DNA of 64,000 nt from Pseudomonadota bacterium (GCA_018262095.1 JAGTRW010000003.1:95612-159611); one strand, 5' to 3'. Shown: positions 16,724 to 28,061, counted from the stretch's first letter. Made by a program: numbers and translations. Notes: generated from the sequence alone by a model not told the origin.

Positions 16724-19700
16724 TGCGCTACCAGCTCCGTCATTGGCTAACGATCGGCCTCTGCGCGCTGGCCGGAATTCCAGTGCTGATGGTGACGGGA
16801 TTCCTGCTGGTCTTTCTGGTGCCGCAGCAGCAGGCGCGTGTCGACGCCGAACGCCGCGCCTTCAGCGACGCCGTTTCCGACCGCGTCGATGGCTATCTGA
16901 TCAGCTCGGCTGCGGCCATCGAGCGACTCGGCGAGGATATCTCCGCGGTGGCCATCGCCGATCCGATCGTCGAGCAAAAGTTCGATGCCCTGGCGACAAC
17001 CGAATCGGCGATCGAAGCCCTCTATCTTCTCGACAGCCGCTTGCACGTCGTCCAGGTCGGGCTTGACAGATCGCTCCGCGCTTTTCGAGCCAATTATCAA
17101 GGCATCGATTTTTCGGGCCGGCCCTATGTGCGAATGGCGCAGCGCACTGGTAAAGCGACCTGGTCAGACATCTACCTTTCGGCGCGCGGCGAAGCGTCGG
17201 TTGCCGTGGCGATCCCGCTCAGCGACCGGATCCTGGTCGGCGAGATGAATTTGCGCCGGCTTTCCGAATTCGTCCGCCAGCTCGGCGGAATCGACGGGCT
17301 GGTGGCGATCGTCGTCGATCATCAAGGCAACATCGTCGCGCACCCCGACGCCAACAAGGGGCTGCAGCACGAGCGTCTGGCCGGGAGCCCGTTGCTGCAG
17401 GCCGGACTGGCCGGGCGCAAGGGGGTGGGCGAAATCGAGATGGAAGGACGCAGCTATGTCGGGACGGTGACGCCGATCCCCGGGCTGGGCTGGGTGGCGC
17501 TGGTCATCCAGCCGCGCGCCGTGGCCTTCGCCACGCAGCGTACGGTCATCTTGGCGCTGGTTTCCTGCGCCGCGTTCTCGCTGCTGCTGGCGCTTGGCAT
17601 GGCCTTCTGGCTGGCCCGCATCCTGACGCGCCGAACCCGTGATTTTGCCGGCCACATGCAAGCGGTGGCCAACGGCAACTATGAAGCGGCGATTCCCGAT
17701 TTCCGCATCAAGGAGCTCAACGACCTGTCCGACAGCATGCGCCGCATGGCGACCGCGGTGCTCGAGCGCGAAACGCGGCTGCGCCAGAGCGAGGCGAGCG
17801 TTTCGCGCATCCTCGAAGGCGCCGCGGACGCGATCTTCATCGCCGACCAGAGCGGCCGCTATGTCTACGTCAACCAACAGGCGACGCGGCTGGTCGGCTA
17901 TCGCCGCGATCAGCTGCTCGCCATGAGCATCGCCGACCTCGTTCCGGCCGCAGACGTCGCCAAAGTCGAGCGGCAGTTCGCCGAACTGCTGAGCTCGGGC
18001 GCCATGCTCAGAGAGCTATGGCTCAAGCGCCAGGACGGCGCTACGGTCGCCGTCGAGGTCAACGGCACCTTGTTGCCCGACGGCAATGTCCTCGGCGCCT
18101 GCCGCGACATTACCGAGCGCAAGCAGGCGGAAATAGTCACCGCCTTCCTGTCGCAGGCGGGCAGCAAAGCGGCCGACGAACCCTTCTTCGACGCGCTCGC
18201 CCGCTTCCTGTCTGCGACCCTGGAAATGGAGATCGTGTGCATCGATCGGCTCGAAGACGACGGCTTGATGGCGACTCCGCTGGCCGCCTGGCGTGACGGT
18301 CGCTTCGCCGACAAGCTGAGCTATGCGTTGCAAGACACGCCTTGCGCCGAGGCGGTTGGCAAGGCCGTCTGCTGTTTCCCCGTCGGCGTCAGCCGGCGTT
18401 TCCCGCGCGATCAGGCGCTGCGTGAGCTGCGCGCCGAAAGCTATGTCGGCGTCACCTTGTGGGGGCATGGCGGCGAGCCGATCGGGCTGATCGCGTTGCT
18501 CGGACGGCGGCCCTTGAACCTGGACAGGCGCGCGCAGGCCGAGGCGACGCTCGAGCGAGTCGCCATGCGCGCCTCGGGCGAACTCGAACGATTGATCGCC
18601 GAGAATGAAATCAAGAAGCTCAACACCGACCTCGAACAGCGCGTCCTCGCGCGTACCGCCGAGCTCGAAACCGCCAACCGGTCGCTGACCGTCGCCAAGC
18701 TCCAGGCCGAGGCGGCCAACCTTGCCAAGAGCGCCTTCCTGGCCAATATGAGCCACGAGATCCGCACGCCGATGAACGCCATCCTGGGCATGGCCAACCT
18801 GCTGCGCCGCGGCGGCGTCACGCCGCGACAGGCCGAGCGTCTCGACCAGATCGACACGGCCTCCAAGCATTTGCTCGGAACCATCAACGACATCCTCGAC
18901 CTGTCGAAAATCGAGGCCGGAAAATTCGTCATCGAAGAGGCGCCGGTGGCCATTGACGGACTGCTCCGCGAGGTCTATTCGATCATGAACGAACGCGCGC
19001 AGGCCAAGGGATTGCAGCTGACGATCGAGTCGGCGGGCTTTCCTGACCCACTGCAAGGCGACCCGACGCGCTTGCAGCAGGCATTGCTCAACTACGTCTC
19101 GAACGCGATCAAATTTACCGAACGCGGTTCGGTGGTTTTGCGCGCCGTCAGGCAGCAGGAGACCGACGCTTCGCTGCTGGTGCGCTTTGAGGTCGAGGAC
19201 AGCGGTATCGGCATTGCGCCGGAAACGCTGCCGCGGCTGTTTGGCGCCTTCGAACAGGCCGACAACTCGACCACGCGGAAATATGGCGGCAGCGGCTTGG
19301 GGCTGGCGATCACCCGGCGGCTCGCCGAAATGATGGGCGGCGAAACCGGCGTCGAGAGCGTTGCGGGAAGCGGCAGCACCTTCTGGTTCACCGCCCGCCT
19401 CAGCAAAGGGGCAGGCCAGCCCGACCGCGCGCTGCCGCCGATCGGCGTCGCTGCGGCAGAGGCCGAGAGCGTCTTGCGCCAACGCCATCACGGCACGCCG
19501 ATCCTGCTGGTCGACGACGAGCCGGTGAATCTGATGGTGTTGCAGTACCTGCTGGAAGACTCGGGCTTGCTCGTCGACACCGCCGAAGACGGTCTCGAGG
19601 CGCTCGCCAAGGCTGGCGAACGGCCCTACGCACTGATCCTGATGGACATGCAGATGCCCAAGCTCAACGGTCTGGAGGCGACGCGCAGGATACGCGAGTT

Positions 19701-19881
19701 GGCCGGCTACGGCGCCGTGCCGATCTTGGCGATGACGGCCAATGCCTTTGCCGAGGACAGGAACCGCTGTTTCGAAGCCGGAATGAACGACTTCATCGTC
19801 AAACCGATCGATCCGCTGCAGATTTTCGCGGCCTTGCTGAGGTGGCTGCCGCAGGGCGCTAGAAATGAAATTTGCATTTAG
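16723..19881 (+). CDS. Hybrid sensor histidine kinase/response regulator
   Basis: 1052 residues. Order: membrane helix (about 12-33), a periplasmic dCache-type sensor (about 35-275), second helix (about 283-303), HAMP (about 303-352), PAS (about 360-470), GAF-like domain (about 475-610), coiled coil, HisKA with [14 protein letters not shown] (phosphorylated His near 684), HATPase with NAIKF, DSGIGI and GSGLGL, and a receiver domain with LMDMQMP (phospho-acceptor Asp near 975). No output domain, so the signal must pass to another regulator or phosphotransferase not seen nearby. The ATG at 16723 overlaps the lipoprotein stop; a GTG one codon earlier is possible. A c-di-GMP riboswitch follows 45 bp downstream. 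Confidence 0.93.
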   Translation: MRYQLRHWLTIGLCALAGIPVLMVTGFLLVFLVPQQQARVDAERRAFSDAVSDRVDGYLISSAAAIERLGEDISAVAIADPIVEQKFDALATTESAIEALYLLDSRLHVVQVGLDRSLRAFRANYQGIDFSGRPYVRMAQRTGKATWSDIYLSARGEASVAVAIPLSDRILVGEMNLRRLSEFVRQLGGIDGLVAIVVDHQGNIVAHPDANKGLQHERLAGSPLLQAGLAGRKGVGEIEMEGRSYVGTVTPIPGLGWVALVIQPRAVAFATQRTVILALVSCAAFSLLLALGMAFWLARILTRRTRDFAGHMQAVANGNYEAAIPDFRIKELNDLSDSMRRMATAVLERETRLRQSEASVSRILEGAADAIFIADQSGRYVYVNQQATRLVGYRRDQLLAMSIADLVPAADVAKVERQFAELLSSGAMLRELWLKRQDGATVAVEVNGTLLPDGNVLGACRDITERKQAEIVTAFLSQAGSKAADEPFFDALARFLSATLEMEIVCIDRLEDDGLMATPLAAWRDGRFADKLSYALQDTPCAEAVGKAVCCFPVGVSRRFPRDQALRELRAESYVGVTLWGHGGEPIGLIALLGRRPLNLDRRAQAEATLERVAMRASGELERLIAENEIKKLNTDLEQRVLARTAELETANRSLTVAKLQAEAANLAKSAFLANMSHEIRTPMNAILGMANLLRRGGVTPRQAERLDQIDTASKHLLGTINDILDLSKIEAGKFVIEEAPVAIDGLLREVYSIMNERAQAKGLQLTIESAGFPDPLQGDPTRLQQALLNYVSNAIKFTERGSVVLRAVRQQETDASLLVRFEVEDSGIGIAPETLPRLFGAFEQADNSTTRKYGGSGLGLAITRRLAEMMGGETGVESVAGSGSTFWFTARLSKGAGQPDRALPPIGVAAAEAESVLRQRHHGTPILLVDDEPVNLMVLQYLLEDSGLLVDTAEDGLEALAKAGERPYALILMDMQMPKLNGLEATRRIRELAGYGAVPILAMTANAFAEDRNRCFEAGMNDFIVKPIDPLQIFAALLRWLPQGARNEICI

Positions 19882-19914
19882 CCGACGATAGAATTAATCT
19901 TCGTTCTTGCGCAA

Positions 19915-20017
19915 GGTTCTGAAACAAGGCAAACCCATCGAAAGATGGGGACGCAAAACCACCGGCCTACTGGACGCTGCAAGCGGCGTCCCAAGGTAGC
20001 GGGGTCACCAGGAAACC
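19915..20017 (+). promoter_or_regulatory. Cyclic di-GMP-I (GEMM-I) riboswitch
   Basis: The conserved core GGCAAACC...GACGCAAA.CC is present (about 19928-19960), with P2 closed by a GAAA tetraloop (CCCATC-GAAA-GATGGG) and P3 GGACGC...GCGTCC, then GGTAGCGGGGTCACC (about 19995-20008). This is the full GEMM-I pattern. The outer flanks GGTTCTG (19915-19921) and CAGGAAACC (20009-20017) can pair with a bulge, and the latter contains the likely ribosome binding site AGGA of the gene starting at 20021, so ligand could control translation. Confidence 0.93.
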
Positions 20018-20020
20018 GCT

Positions 20021-20590
20021 ATGAGCATCAGCTATTCGACTACGACTGTCAGCCGCCGCAGGTTCATGGTAAAAGAAAAGAAGCAGGGGCCACGCCCGCC
20101 CGCTGCCAGTGGCCTCGACGGTTCAAGTTCCAACGCCAGCGCCGGCAAGTCTTCCGCGCCGGAATCTTTCCTGCGCGCGCCGTATCGGCGGCCGCTGGCG
20201 GCCGCGTCGTCGCCGTGGTGGACCAACTGGCTGGCGGTCACGCTGGTCAATGTGGCGGTGGTCGCTGCGATCGGCGGCCTTTACTCTTGGGTCGGTGCCG
20301 ACTCAGAGGAAAGCAGCTACGTGCCGCGTCGAACGATGGTCCGGACGCCCTCGCCAATCAAAAGCGCTGCGGCGGCAACAACTTCCCCGGCGCCGCAGTC
20401 GTCGACGCTCAGCACGGCGCGCCAGGCGGTTGCCAGCCCGTCGACCGCCGACGAAATCGATCGCGCGATGCAAGATGGCAGCCGCAAGCTGGTACTGCCG
20501 TCAAACGTCGCGGGCAATTGCAGCATCGGCGACGGTGGCAGCAAGGATTTGGGCCGTTGCCTGGCGCAAAACGGTGCCCGCGCCAAGTAG
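20021..20590 (+). CDS. Riboswitch-controlled single-pass membrane protein, unknown function
   Basis: 189 residues. A basic, Pro/Ser-rich N-terminus (1-60) is followed by one membrane helix (about 66-87, NWLAVTLVNVAVVAAIGGLY) and a Ser/Thr/Ala-rich periplasmic stretch. A short C-terminal segment has two cysteines (GNCSIGDG and LGRCLAQ) that may form a disulfide. ATG at 20021 has AGGA seven bases upstream; a second ATG at 20066 is possible. I do not recognise the family. The c-di-GMP-I riboswitch in its leader says expression follows c-di-GMP level, so a surface, adhesion, motility or matrix role is plausible but unproven. Confidence 0.78.
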   Translation: MSISYSTTTVSRRRFMVKEKKQGPRPPAASGLDGSSSNASAGKSSAPESFLRAPYRRPLAAASSPWWTNWLAVTLVNVAVVAAIGGLYSWVGADSEESSYVPRRTMVRTPSPIKSAAAATTSPAPQSSTLSTARQAVASPSTADEIDRAMQDGSRKLVLPSNVAGNCSIGDGGSKDLGRCLAQNGARAK

Positions 20591-20610
20591 CGTGCTTTGC
20601 CCGCCGCCGG

Positions 20611-21942
<1,332 letters not shown>

Positions 21943-22058
21943 GCGGGGGCTTCTCGTGAGTGGGCAAAGACAGATAGTACACGCCAATGCCTGCCGGCAT
22001 GGCTTGAGTTTCGGTCACAACGCCTGGCCCCAAGCGCAGGCCTTGGCCGATCGGCGGG

Positions 22059-22481
22059 CTATTTTTTCGCGCAGGCGATCTGCCGGACCTTGTCGCGGGT
22101 GCTGCCGGGCTCGACGCTCTCCCACTGCGCGTCGGCGACCTGCTCGCTGCCCATCATCCGCCCGCCGCCCATCTGCTCGGAATAGGCTTCGCCGGCGAGG
22201 GTTCGCGCGCGCATTGCCGTGCAGTCATACTCGATCAGCGTCTTGATCGACCACACCACCGTCTGCGCATCGGTCCACTGCGCCGCGGTGAAATCCATGA
22301 GCTGCCAGATCTGCGTCAAATCACCATTTTTCCGGATCAATTTCTGGTCCAGATAGATGCGGAAATCTTCGTTGCGACCGAGCGGCATCCACTCCGCCAG
22401 CACCGTTGCGGGAAGCAGAACGGCAAGCAGCACGACCAGCGTTCGCCGCCGGGCTTTGGAGAAACTGGGCGAGGTGTTCAT
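22059..22481 (-). CDS. Adhesin_E-like secreted protein
   Basis: 140 residues with a signal peptide (RRTLVVLLAVLLPATVLA, cleaved before EWMPLG). The mature part (RIYLDQKLIRKNGDLTQIWQ and later YDCTAMRARTLAGEAYSEQM) follows the small surface-adhesin protein E fold family found widely in betaproteobacteria. One disulfide is likely between Cys in YDCTA and the C-terminal IACAKK. The function in most members is unknown despite the name. It lies between hflX and the slipin gene on the same strand. Confidence 0.75.
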   Translation of the reverse strand: MNTSPSFSKARRRTLVVLLAVLLPATVLAEWMPLGRNEDFRIYLDQKLIRKNGDLTQIWQLMDFTAAQWTDAQTVVWSIKTLIEYDCTAMRARTLAGEAYSEQMGGGRMMGSEQVADAQWESVEPGSTRDKVRQIACAKK

Positions 22482-22589
22482 GGCGCAATATTGGCTTGAA
22501 AGTCGACGTTAGCCAAGGTTACCGCAATTTGCCGCGCGCTTCCTGAAACCCGTCGACGTCGACGAAGCGCGCGATTGACGATGCTGCCG

Positions 22590-23351
22590 CTACTTTTTGC
22601 AAAAAAGGGAGATCAGGTCCATCGGCAGCGGAAAGACGACCGTCGTGTTCTTGTCGGCGCCGATGACGGTCAGCGTTTCGAGGTAGCGTAGCTGGATCGC
22701 CTGCGGCTCCTGCGCCAGGATTCTGGCCGCCTGGAACAGCTTTTCCGAGGCCTGCAATTCGCCCTCGGCGTGAATGACCTTGGCGCGCCGCTCGCGCTCC
22801 GCCTCGGCCTGCCTGGCGATGGCGCGGATCATCGACTCGGTGAGGTCGACCTGCTTGATCTCGACGTTCGATACCTTGATCCCCCAGCCATCGGTTTGGG
22901 CGTCGAGCGCTTGCTGGATGTCCAGGTTGAGCCGCTCGCGCTCGGCCAGCATTTCGTCGAGCAGGTGCTTGCCGAGCACCGAGCGCAGCATCGTCTGCGA
23001 CAGCTGGCTGGTGGCGTTGAGGAAGTCGACGACCTGGATGATCGCCTTTTCCGGATCCACCACGCGCAGATAAACCACCGCGCTGACCTTGACCGAGACG
23101 TTGTCGCGCGAGATCACATCCTGCGTCGGTACCTCGAGCACGACGGTGCGCAGATCGACGCGAACCACCTGCTGGATCAGCGGAACGATGATCACCAGTC
23201 CGGGTCCCTTGACTCGCCAGAAACGGCCAAGCGTGAAGACCACGCCGCGTTCATACTCGCGGAAAATATTGATTGCCGAGACGAGAAAAACGATGACGAT
23301 GAGCAACAGAATCGGCGCGAAAAAACTGATCGAGCTGAATTCAAGAGCCAT
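22590..23351 (-). CDS. Slipin/stomatin-like SPFH-domain membrane protein
   Basis: 253 residues: an N-terminal membrane helix (about 9-28), then an SPFH domain with [20 protein letters not shown] (about 32-51), [20 protein letters not shown] and a C-terminal coiled coil ([18 protein letters not shown]). Slipins form membrane oligomers and are often paired with a NfeD protein that is their partner; none is next to it here. Probably a membrane-organising or quality-control protein. Confidence 0.9.
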   Translation of the reverse strand: MALEFSSISFFAPILLLIVIVFLVSAINIFREYERGVVFTLGRFWRVKGPGLVIIVPLIQQVVRVDLRTVVLEVPTQDVISRDNVSVKVSAVVYLRVVDPEKAIIQVVDFLNATSQLSQTMLRSVLGKHLLDEMLAERERLNLDIQQALDAQTDGWGIKVSNVEIKQVDLTESMIRAIARQAEAERERRAKVIHAEGELQASEKLFQAARILAQEPQAIQLRYLETLTVIGADKNTTVVFPLPMDLISLFCKK

Positions 23352-23570
23352 TTTTCATCTCCTTCAATTGACATTGATCCGGCGGTTTTGCGCGGCTTGA
23401 CTGCGCGGTGACATGCATGGCTTTGCAACAACCACGTCCCAGTCTAGGTTCGACGGTCCCAAAGTACCAGCCGTGGGGCGCCGCAATGACTCGATATGGT
23501 GGCCCGCACGAAGGGCTTGAGCGCTTCTTCTTCGCGGGGGCGGGCGTGCGCCGTGATAAAATTTCGCTCC

Positions 23571-23771
23571 ATGGAAATCACAATCAACGGCGAACCCCGC
23601 CAATTCCCCGCGCCGCTTAACGTCGCCGCACTGGTCGAAGCGCTGGGCTATGGCGGCAAGCGAATCGCCGTCGAGCGCAACGGTGAAATCGTCCCGCGCG
23701 GGCGTCACGCCGATGTGGCGCTGGCCGAAGGCGACCGCCTTGAAATCGTCGTCGCCGTCGGCGGCGGCTAA
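23571..23771 (+). CDS. thiS: Sulfur carrier protein ThiS
   Basis: 66 residues, ubiquitin-like fold ending in the essential Gly-Gly (VVAVGGG). The C-terminal thiocarboxylate donates sulfur to ThiG in thiazole synthesis. The ATG at 23571 gives the standard MEITINGEP start; the longer frame to 23496 is not family-like. It begins the operon thiS-thiG-trmB. No TPP riboswitch is seen upstream. Confidence 0.93.
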   Translation: MEITINGEPRQFPAPLNVAALVEALGYGGKRIAVERNGEIVPRGRHADVALAEGDRLEIVVAVGGG

Positions 23772-23815
23772 GTTGCCCCAGAACTCCCCCTGCAAGCTTT
23801 TTTGAGGAAATTCCC

Positions 23816-24610
23816 ATGAACACCGCCGTACATAGCCTGACCATTGCCGGCAAGACCTATCGCTCGCGCCTGCTGGTCGGCACCGGCAAGTACAAGGACT
23901 TCGCGCAGACGCGCGCCGCGATCGACGCCTCGGGCGCGCAGATCGTCACGGTGGCGATCCGCCGCGTCAACATCGGCCAGAATCCCGGTGAGCCGAATCT
24001 GCTCGACGCGCTGCCGACTTCCGAATTCACCATCCTGCCGAATACCGCGGGCTGCTTCACCGCCGACGACGCGGTGCGCACGCTGCGTCTCGGGCGCGAA
24101 CTGCTCGACGGTCATCCGCTGTGCAAGCTCGAGGTGCTCGGCGATCCGAGCAACCTTTTCCCGAATATGCCGGAAACGCTCAAGGCCGCGCAAACGCTGG
24201 TCAAGGACGGCTTCGACGTGATGGTCTATTGCGCCGACGATCCGATCCAGGCGCAAATGCTCGAGGACATCGGCTGCGTCGCGGTGATGCCGCTTGCTTC
24301 GCTGATCGGCTCCGGGATGGGCATCGTCAATCCGTGGAACCTGCGCCTGATCATCGACAAGCTCAAGGTGCCGGTGCTCGTCGACGCCGGCGTCGGCACC
24401 GCGTCGGACGCGGCGGTCGCCATGGAACTCGGTTGCGACGGCGTGCTGATGAACAGCGCGATCGCCCTCGCCAAGGACCCGGTGCTGATGGCCAGCGCCA
24501 TGAAGAAGGCGGTCGAGGCTGGGCGCGAAGCCTTCGTGGCCGGGCGCATGCCGCGCAAATACTACGCCGCCGATCCGTCGTCGCCGACCACCGGCCTGAT
24601 CGGTTCGTAA
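23816..24610 (+). CDS. thiG: Thiazole synthase ThiG
   Basis: 264 residues, cytosolic TIM-barrel enzyme that builds the thiazole phosphate of thiamine from deoxyxylulose phosphate, dehydroglycine and ThiS thiocarboxylate. Family motifs include [13 protein letters not shown] (about 16-28), [29 protein letters not shown] and the phosphate-binding [27 protein letters not shown] precedes the ATG. It lies 44 bp after thiS and 2 bp before trmB. Confidence 0.97.
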   Translation: MNTAVHSLTIAGKTYRSRLLVGTGKYKDFAQTRAAIDASGAQIVTVAIRRVNIGQNPGEPNLLDALPTSEFTILPNTAGCFTADDAVRTLRLGRELLDGHPLCKLEVLGDPSNLFPNMPETLKAAQTLVKDGFDVMVYCADDPIQAQMLEDIGCVAVMPLASLIGSGMGIVNPWNLRLIIDKLKVPVLVDAGVGTASDAAVAMELGCDGVLMNSAIALAKDPVLMASAMKKAVEAGREAFVAGRMPRKYYAADPSSPTTGLIGS

Positions 24611-24612
24611 GC

Positions 24613-25335
24613 GTGAGCGACGACCCGCAGGACGTCCGTACGTCGCTCGAGTTTGCCAATACGCACGGCCATATCCGCAGCTTCGTGCTGCGCCAGGGGC
24701 GCGTTTCGAACGCGCAGCTGCGTTATTACGAAGGGATGATGGCCGAAATCGGCGTGCCTTACGTCGCCGCGCCGCACGATCTGGCGACGGTCTTTGGCCG
24801 CAGCGGCGAGTCGGCGCCGAAGATCCTCGAAATCGGTTTCGGCATGGGCGAGACTTCGGCAGCGATCGCTGCTGCCAACCCCGGCAACGACTACCTCGGG
24901 ATCGAGGTGCATACGCCGGGTGTCGGCAGCCTGTGCAAGCTCGTCGCCGAAGGCAATATCAGCAATCTGCGCATCGTCCAGCACGACGCGGTCGAGGTCT
25001 TGCGCGACATGATCCTTCCGCAAACGCTTGCCGGCGCGCATATCTTCTTTCCCGATCCGTGGCCCAAGGCGCGCCATCACAAGCGGCGCCTGATCCAGCC
25101 GCCGCTCGTCGCGCTGCTCGCCAGCCGGCTCAAACCGGGTGGCTACCTTCACTGCGCCACCGATTGGGAAGAGTACGCGCAGCAGATGCTAGCCGTGCTG
25201 TCGGCCGAAGCGCTGCTCGAGAATACCGCCGACGGCTTCGCGCCGCGTCCCGACTATCGCCCACTCACCAAGTTCGAGCAGCGCGGCCTGCGCCTGGGAC
25301 ACGGCGTCTGGGACGTGATCTTCCGGAAAAAATAG
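24613..25335 (+). CDS. trmB: tRNA (guanine-N7)-methyltransferase TrmB
   Basis: 240 residues from the GTG at 24613, which sits two bases after the thiG stop. SAM-dependent methylation of G46 in the tRNA variable loop. Motifs: SAM-binding EIGFGMGE (about 76-83), [17 protein letters not shown] (about 144-160) and the C-terminal TKFEQRG. Typical length. Co-transcription with thiS-thiG is likely from the spacing. The longer open frame to 24121 is a shadow over thiG. Confidence 0.95.
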   Translation: MSDDPQDVRTSLEFANTHGHIRSFVLRQGRVSNAQLRYYEGMMAEIGVPYVAAPHDLATVFGRSGESAPKILEIGFGMGETSAAIAAANPGNDYLGIEVHTPGVGSLCKLVAEGNISNLRIVQHDAVEVLRDMILPQTLAGAHIFFPDPWPKARHHKRRLIQPPLVALLASRLKPGGYLHCATDWEEYAQQMLAVLSAEALLENTADGFAPRPDYRPLTKFEQRGLRLGHGVWDVIFRKK

Positions 25336-25350
25336 GAACAGGGAAAAGCT

Positions 25351-25505
25351 GCTAACCACGGCGACACGGCGGGAAAGGCGAAAGCTCTGTGTTGGGTCGC
25401 CTGCTCGTTCAGTGACGTGAAATCGCTCCAGAGAAACAAAGGTTCTTCGCTGTCCCCAGGGGGATTTGCTTCGCGGCATGCTCGCCGTGTCGCAGTGGTT
25501 AGTTC
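25351..25505. repeat. Intergenic inverted-end repeat element, copy 2
   Basis: The left end GCTAACCACGGCGACACGGC (25351-25370) is mirrored by the right end, whose reverse complement reads AACTAACCACTGCGACACGG. Same family as 2429-2557. It fills the gap between trmB and the tonB-like gene. Confidence 0.6.
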
Positions 25506-25509
25506 CTCT

Positions 25510-26043
25510 TTACTGCAGGCGGAAAATGACCGGCAGGATCAGTTCGCGCGAGCTGGCGCCGGTCAGTCGGCCCATCGCGTAGGCGGCCTTGATGGCGGCG
25601 TTGTCGAGCAGCGGGTGACCGCTGCTGGCGGCGATACTGACGTCTTCCACCGCGCCGTCGGCCGACAGCTTGACGATCAGGCGCACTTCGCCTTCGATGC
25701 CGCGAGCGATGGCTTCGGGCGGGTAAAATAGGTGCTCGGAGATTTTTCGCTGCGCGACCTGCACCTCGCGTTTGGCGACGACCTTGGGGGCCGTCGGCTT
25801 GGTCGTTTTGGGCGCGGGCTTGGGGGGCTGCATGGGTTCGGGCGGCGTCTCTTCGGGATCCATGGTGTTCTTGAGCAAGGGCTCGGCAGGCGGCGGCGCC
25901 TCTGGCTTGGGCGGCAGGCGCAGGACCGCCTGCAGCGCCGGTCGGGGCCGGGCGACAGCGAGCCGCCCGAGCAGGTCCGGGAGGACCAGGCTGGCGTGCA
26001 GAGCGAGCGAAAGCGCAAGAGCGAAAATCAGACGTGGCGACAT
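25510..26043 (-). CDS. Energy transducer TonB family protein
   Basis: 177 residues. One N-terminal membrane helix with the His-bearing SLALHASLVL, a long proline/lysine-rich periplasmic spacer (PPKPEAPPPAEP; PKPAPKTTKPTAPK), and a C-terminal TonB domain (YPPEAIARGIEGEVRLIVKL, SSGHPLLDNAA). TonB passes energy from ExbBD to outer-membrane receptors. ATG at 26043 chosen because upstream codons are not TonB-like. No exbBD or receptor gene is adjacent, so this is an orphan TonB; it is divergent from the ankyrin gene with 70 bp between starts. Confidence 0.88.
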   Translation of the reverse strand: MSPRLIFALALSLALHASLVLPDLLGRLAVARPRPALQAVLRLPPKPEAPPPAEPLLKNTMDPEETPPEPMQPPKPAPKTTKPTAPKVVAKREVQVAQRKISEHLFYPPEAIARGIEGEVRLIVKLSADGAVEDVSIAASSGHPLLDNAAIKAAYAMGRLTGASSRELILPVIFRLQ

Positions 26044-26113
26044 GAGCGCGGTATTGTGCAATAAAACACAGCGTAACATCCTACGATGTGTCGACGCAGG
26101 GAGGAGTAATTCG

Positions 26114-27235
26114 ATGCGGGTGATCGGCAGAGTCTTTATTGCGGTGCTGTGCCTGTGGGCCGGGGTGGCCTGGGCGGCGTTGCCCGATCCGATCGCCTTC
26201 GCTTGGGCGATTGAGCGCGGCGATTTGAACAAGGCCAGGGCCTGGCTCGACGAGGGGCTCGATCCCGAGTTTCAGAGCAGTCCGCTCGGCTCCGGGCTGA
26301 TGATTGCTGCCTGGGAGGGCAATATCGACATGATGGCGCTCTTCGTCGAACGCGGCGCCAATCCCCGGCGCGCCAACCGCAATGGCGAACAGCCGCTGCA
26401 GCTGGCGGCCTGGAACGGGCATCTGGACGCCGTCAAATGGCTGCTCGATCACGGCGCCGCGCTCAACCGCGAAGGCAACCAGTGGGGCGCGTTGCACTAC
26501 GCCGTGTTCAACGGACACCAGGCGCTGGTCCAGTACCTGATCGAGCGCGGCGCCGAGGTCAATGCGCCGTCGCCCAACGGCTCGACGCCGTTGATGCTCG
26601 CCGCGCGCGAGGGGCGCGAGGATCTGACCCGCGTGCTGCTCGAGTCGGGCGCCGACCGACGGTCGAAGAACGATTGGGGCGATACCGCGCTGACGATGGC
26701 GATGCGTTATGACCACTACCAGCTCGGCAAGATGATTTCGTCGCCCGAGGAGTTTGCGATTGCCGTCAAGGCGCCCAAGGAGAGCTTCGGCGTCGCTTCC
26801 CGTTCGACTTCGGCGCCCAGCGAAATCGAGGAGTTGCTGCGCAAGATCCGCGAGGCCGAAGCCGAAGGGCGGCCCAGCGAGGAACTGCACCAGCAGCTGA
26901 TGACCGCGGTCAACGCCTTCCGGCGCAATGCGGTGGCGCAGAAAACCGTTCGCCGCGCGACGATGCCGTTGCCGTATCAGCCCAAGAGTCTGGTGATTAC
27001 GGCTAGCCGTAACCGCGCTGGCGCCGAGCGCGCGCAGCTGGTTCCCAGTGGCAAGTCGGCCAAGCCGGCTCCCACTTCGATCAGCATCACTCCGGCCAAT
27101 AGCAACCAGCGCGCGACGCAGGCGCAGATCGCCGATACGATGCGCCAGATCCGCCTGGCCGAAGCGCAGGGCCAGCCGGCAGACGACTTGCGGCGACAGC
27201 TTGCCGAATTGGTCGAAAAACTCAATTCGCCGTAG
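26114..27235 (+). CDS. Exported ankyrin-repeat protein with duplicated helical tail
   Basis: 373 residues. Signal peptide (VFIAVLCLWAGVAWA) then about five ankyrin repeats (about 45-205: NGEQPLQLAAWNGHLDAVK, GALHYAVFNGHQALVQ, GSTPLMLAAREGREDLTR, and others). After a linker, two similar helices appear: EIEELLRKIREAEAEGRPSE (about 237) and QIADTMRQIRLAEAQGQPAD (about 339), an internal duplication. GAGGAG precedes the ATG at 26114. Probably a periplasmic protein-protein interaction scaffold. Partner unknown; the divergent TonB is the only hint. Confidence 0.85.
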   Translation: MRVIGRVFIAVLCLWAGVAWAALPDPIAFAWAIERGDLNKARAWLDEGLDPEFQSSPLGSGLMIAAWEGNIDMMALFVERGANPRRANRNGEQPLQLAAWNGHLDAVKWLLDHGAALNREGNQWGALHYAVFNGHQALVQYLIERGAEVNAPSPNGSTPLMLAAREGREDLTRVLLESGADRRSKNDWGDTALTMAMRYDHYQLGKMISSPEEFAIAVKAPKESFGVASRSTSAPSEIEELLRKIREAEAEGRPSEELHQQLMTAVNAFRRNAVAQKTVRRATMPLPYQPKSLVITASRNRAGAERAQLVPSGKSAKPAPTSISITPANSNQRATQAQIADTMRQIRLAEAQGQPADDLRRQLAELVEKLNSP

Positions 27236-27297
27236 CGACGGATGATTTCTTGGGCGCCGCTCGCCGCGGCAAGTTTGGCGGGTCGGCGAACAGCTGT

Positions 27298-27975
27298 TCA
27301 GGCGATAAATTCACAGCCCTTATCCTGCAAGGCTTTTTCGACCCACCCGAGATCCCAGCCATTTCCTTGGATATCGGCGACGATTCCGGCTTCCTTGATC
27401 ACCGTCGCTTTCGCCTTCTCAAGAATATCCGGCGCATCTCGGGGATCAATGGCAACTATCCCGTCCTCGTCGCCGACGATGATGTCACCGGGTCTGATTA
27501 CCTGCCCGCCACAGCTGATTGGGATATTGATTTCTCCCGGGCCGTTCTTGAACGGCCCGTTGGGCGTCACGCCAGCGGCATAGACCGAAATGGCCATCGT
27601 CTTGATCGCCGAGGCGTCGCGTACCGCGCCATCGACAACGATCCCGGCAATTTCCTTTTTCTGCGCCCAGGTGAGCATCAGCTCTCCGACGATGGCATTG
27701 GACAAGTCGCCCTGAGCGTCGACCACAATCACATCGCCCGGCATGGCCATCGCGATGGCGGCGTAGAGCAGCAGGTTGTCGCCCGGGCTGGTCTTCAGGG
27801 TAATCGCCGTCCCCAGCAGCGCCGCGCCGTTCATCGGCCGGATTCTGGCATCCAGGCAGGCGCGTCGATTCATGTTGTCGGCAATATTGGCGACGGGGAT
27901 GAACTTGAACGCGTCGACCAAAGCTCTTGGCGCTCTTTCAACCTTGTTGTTGATTCTGAATCCGGCGTTGCTCAT
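27298..27975 (-). CDS. RraA-family aldolase (4-hydroxy-2-oxoacid type)
   Basis: 225 residues, RraA-like fold. The segment VVDGAVRDASAI (about 114-125) carries the Arg-Asp pair used to bind metal and oxoacid in 4-hydroxy-4-methyl-2-oxoglutarate/4-carboxy-4-hydroxy-2-oxoadipate aldolases, which cleave to pyruvate plus a second oxoacid; GDVIVVDAQGDLSNAIVGEL is also conserved. RraA regulators of RNase E are shorter (about 160 residues), so the longer form here favours an enzyme. AGGAAAGG precedes the ATG. Lies on the same strand as, and 86 bp after, an aminotransferase gene, which supports a catabolic role. Confidence 0.82.
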   Translation of the reverse strand: MSNAGFRINNKVERAPRALVDAFKFIPVANIADNMNRRACLDARIRPMNGAALLGTAITLKTSPGDNLLLYAAIAMAMPGDVIVVDAQGDLSNAIVGELMLTWAQKKEIAGIVVDGAVRDASAIKTMAISVYAAGVTPNGPFKNGPGEINIPISCGGQVIRPGDIIVGDEDGIVAIDPRDAPDILEKAKATVIKEAGIVADIQGNGWDLGWVEKALQDKGCEFIA

Positions 27976-28061
27976 AAGTCTTTACCTTTCCTGGCCATCG
28001 TTCTTTCAACCGATTCTGTGCGGCACGTTCCCGGCGCTACACCGCGAACAAGTGGTTTTTC

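Noticed and set aside
23352..23570. TPP riboswitch before thiS
   Set aside because: The conserved CUGAGA and ACCUG..  thi-box elements are absent in the leader.
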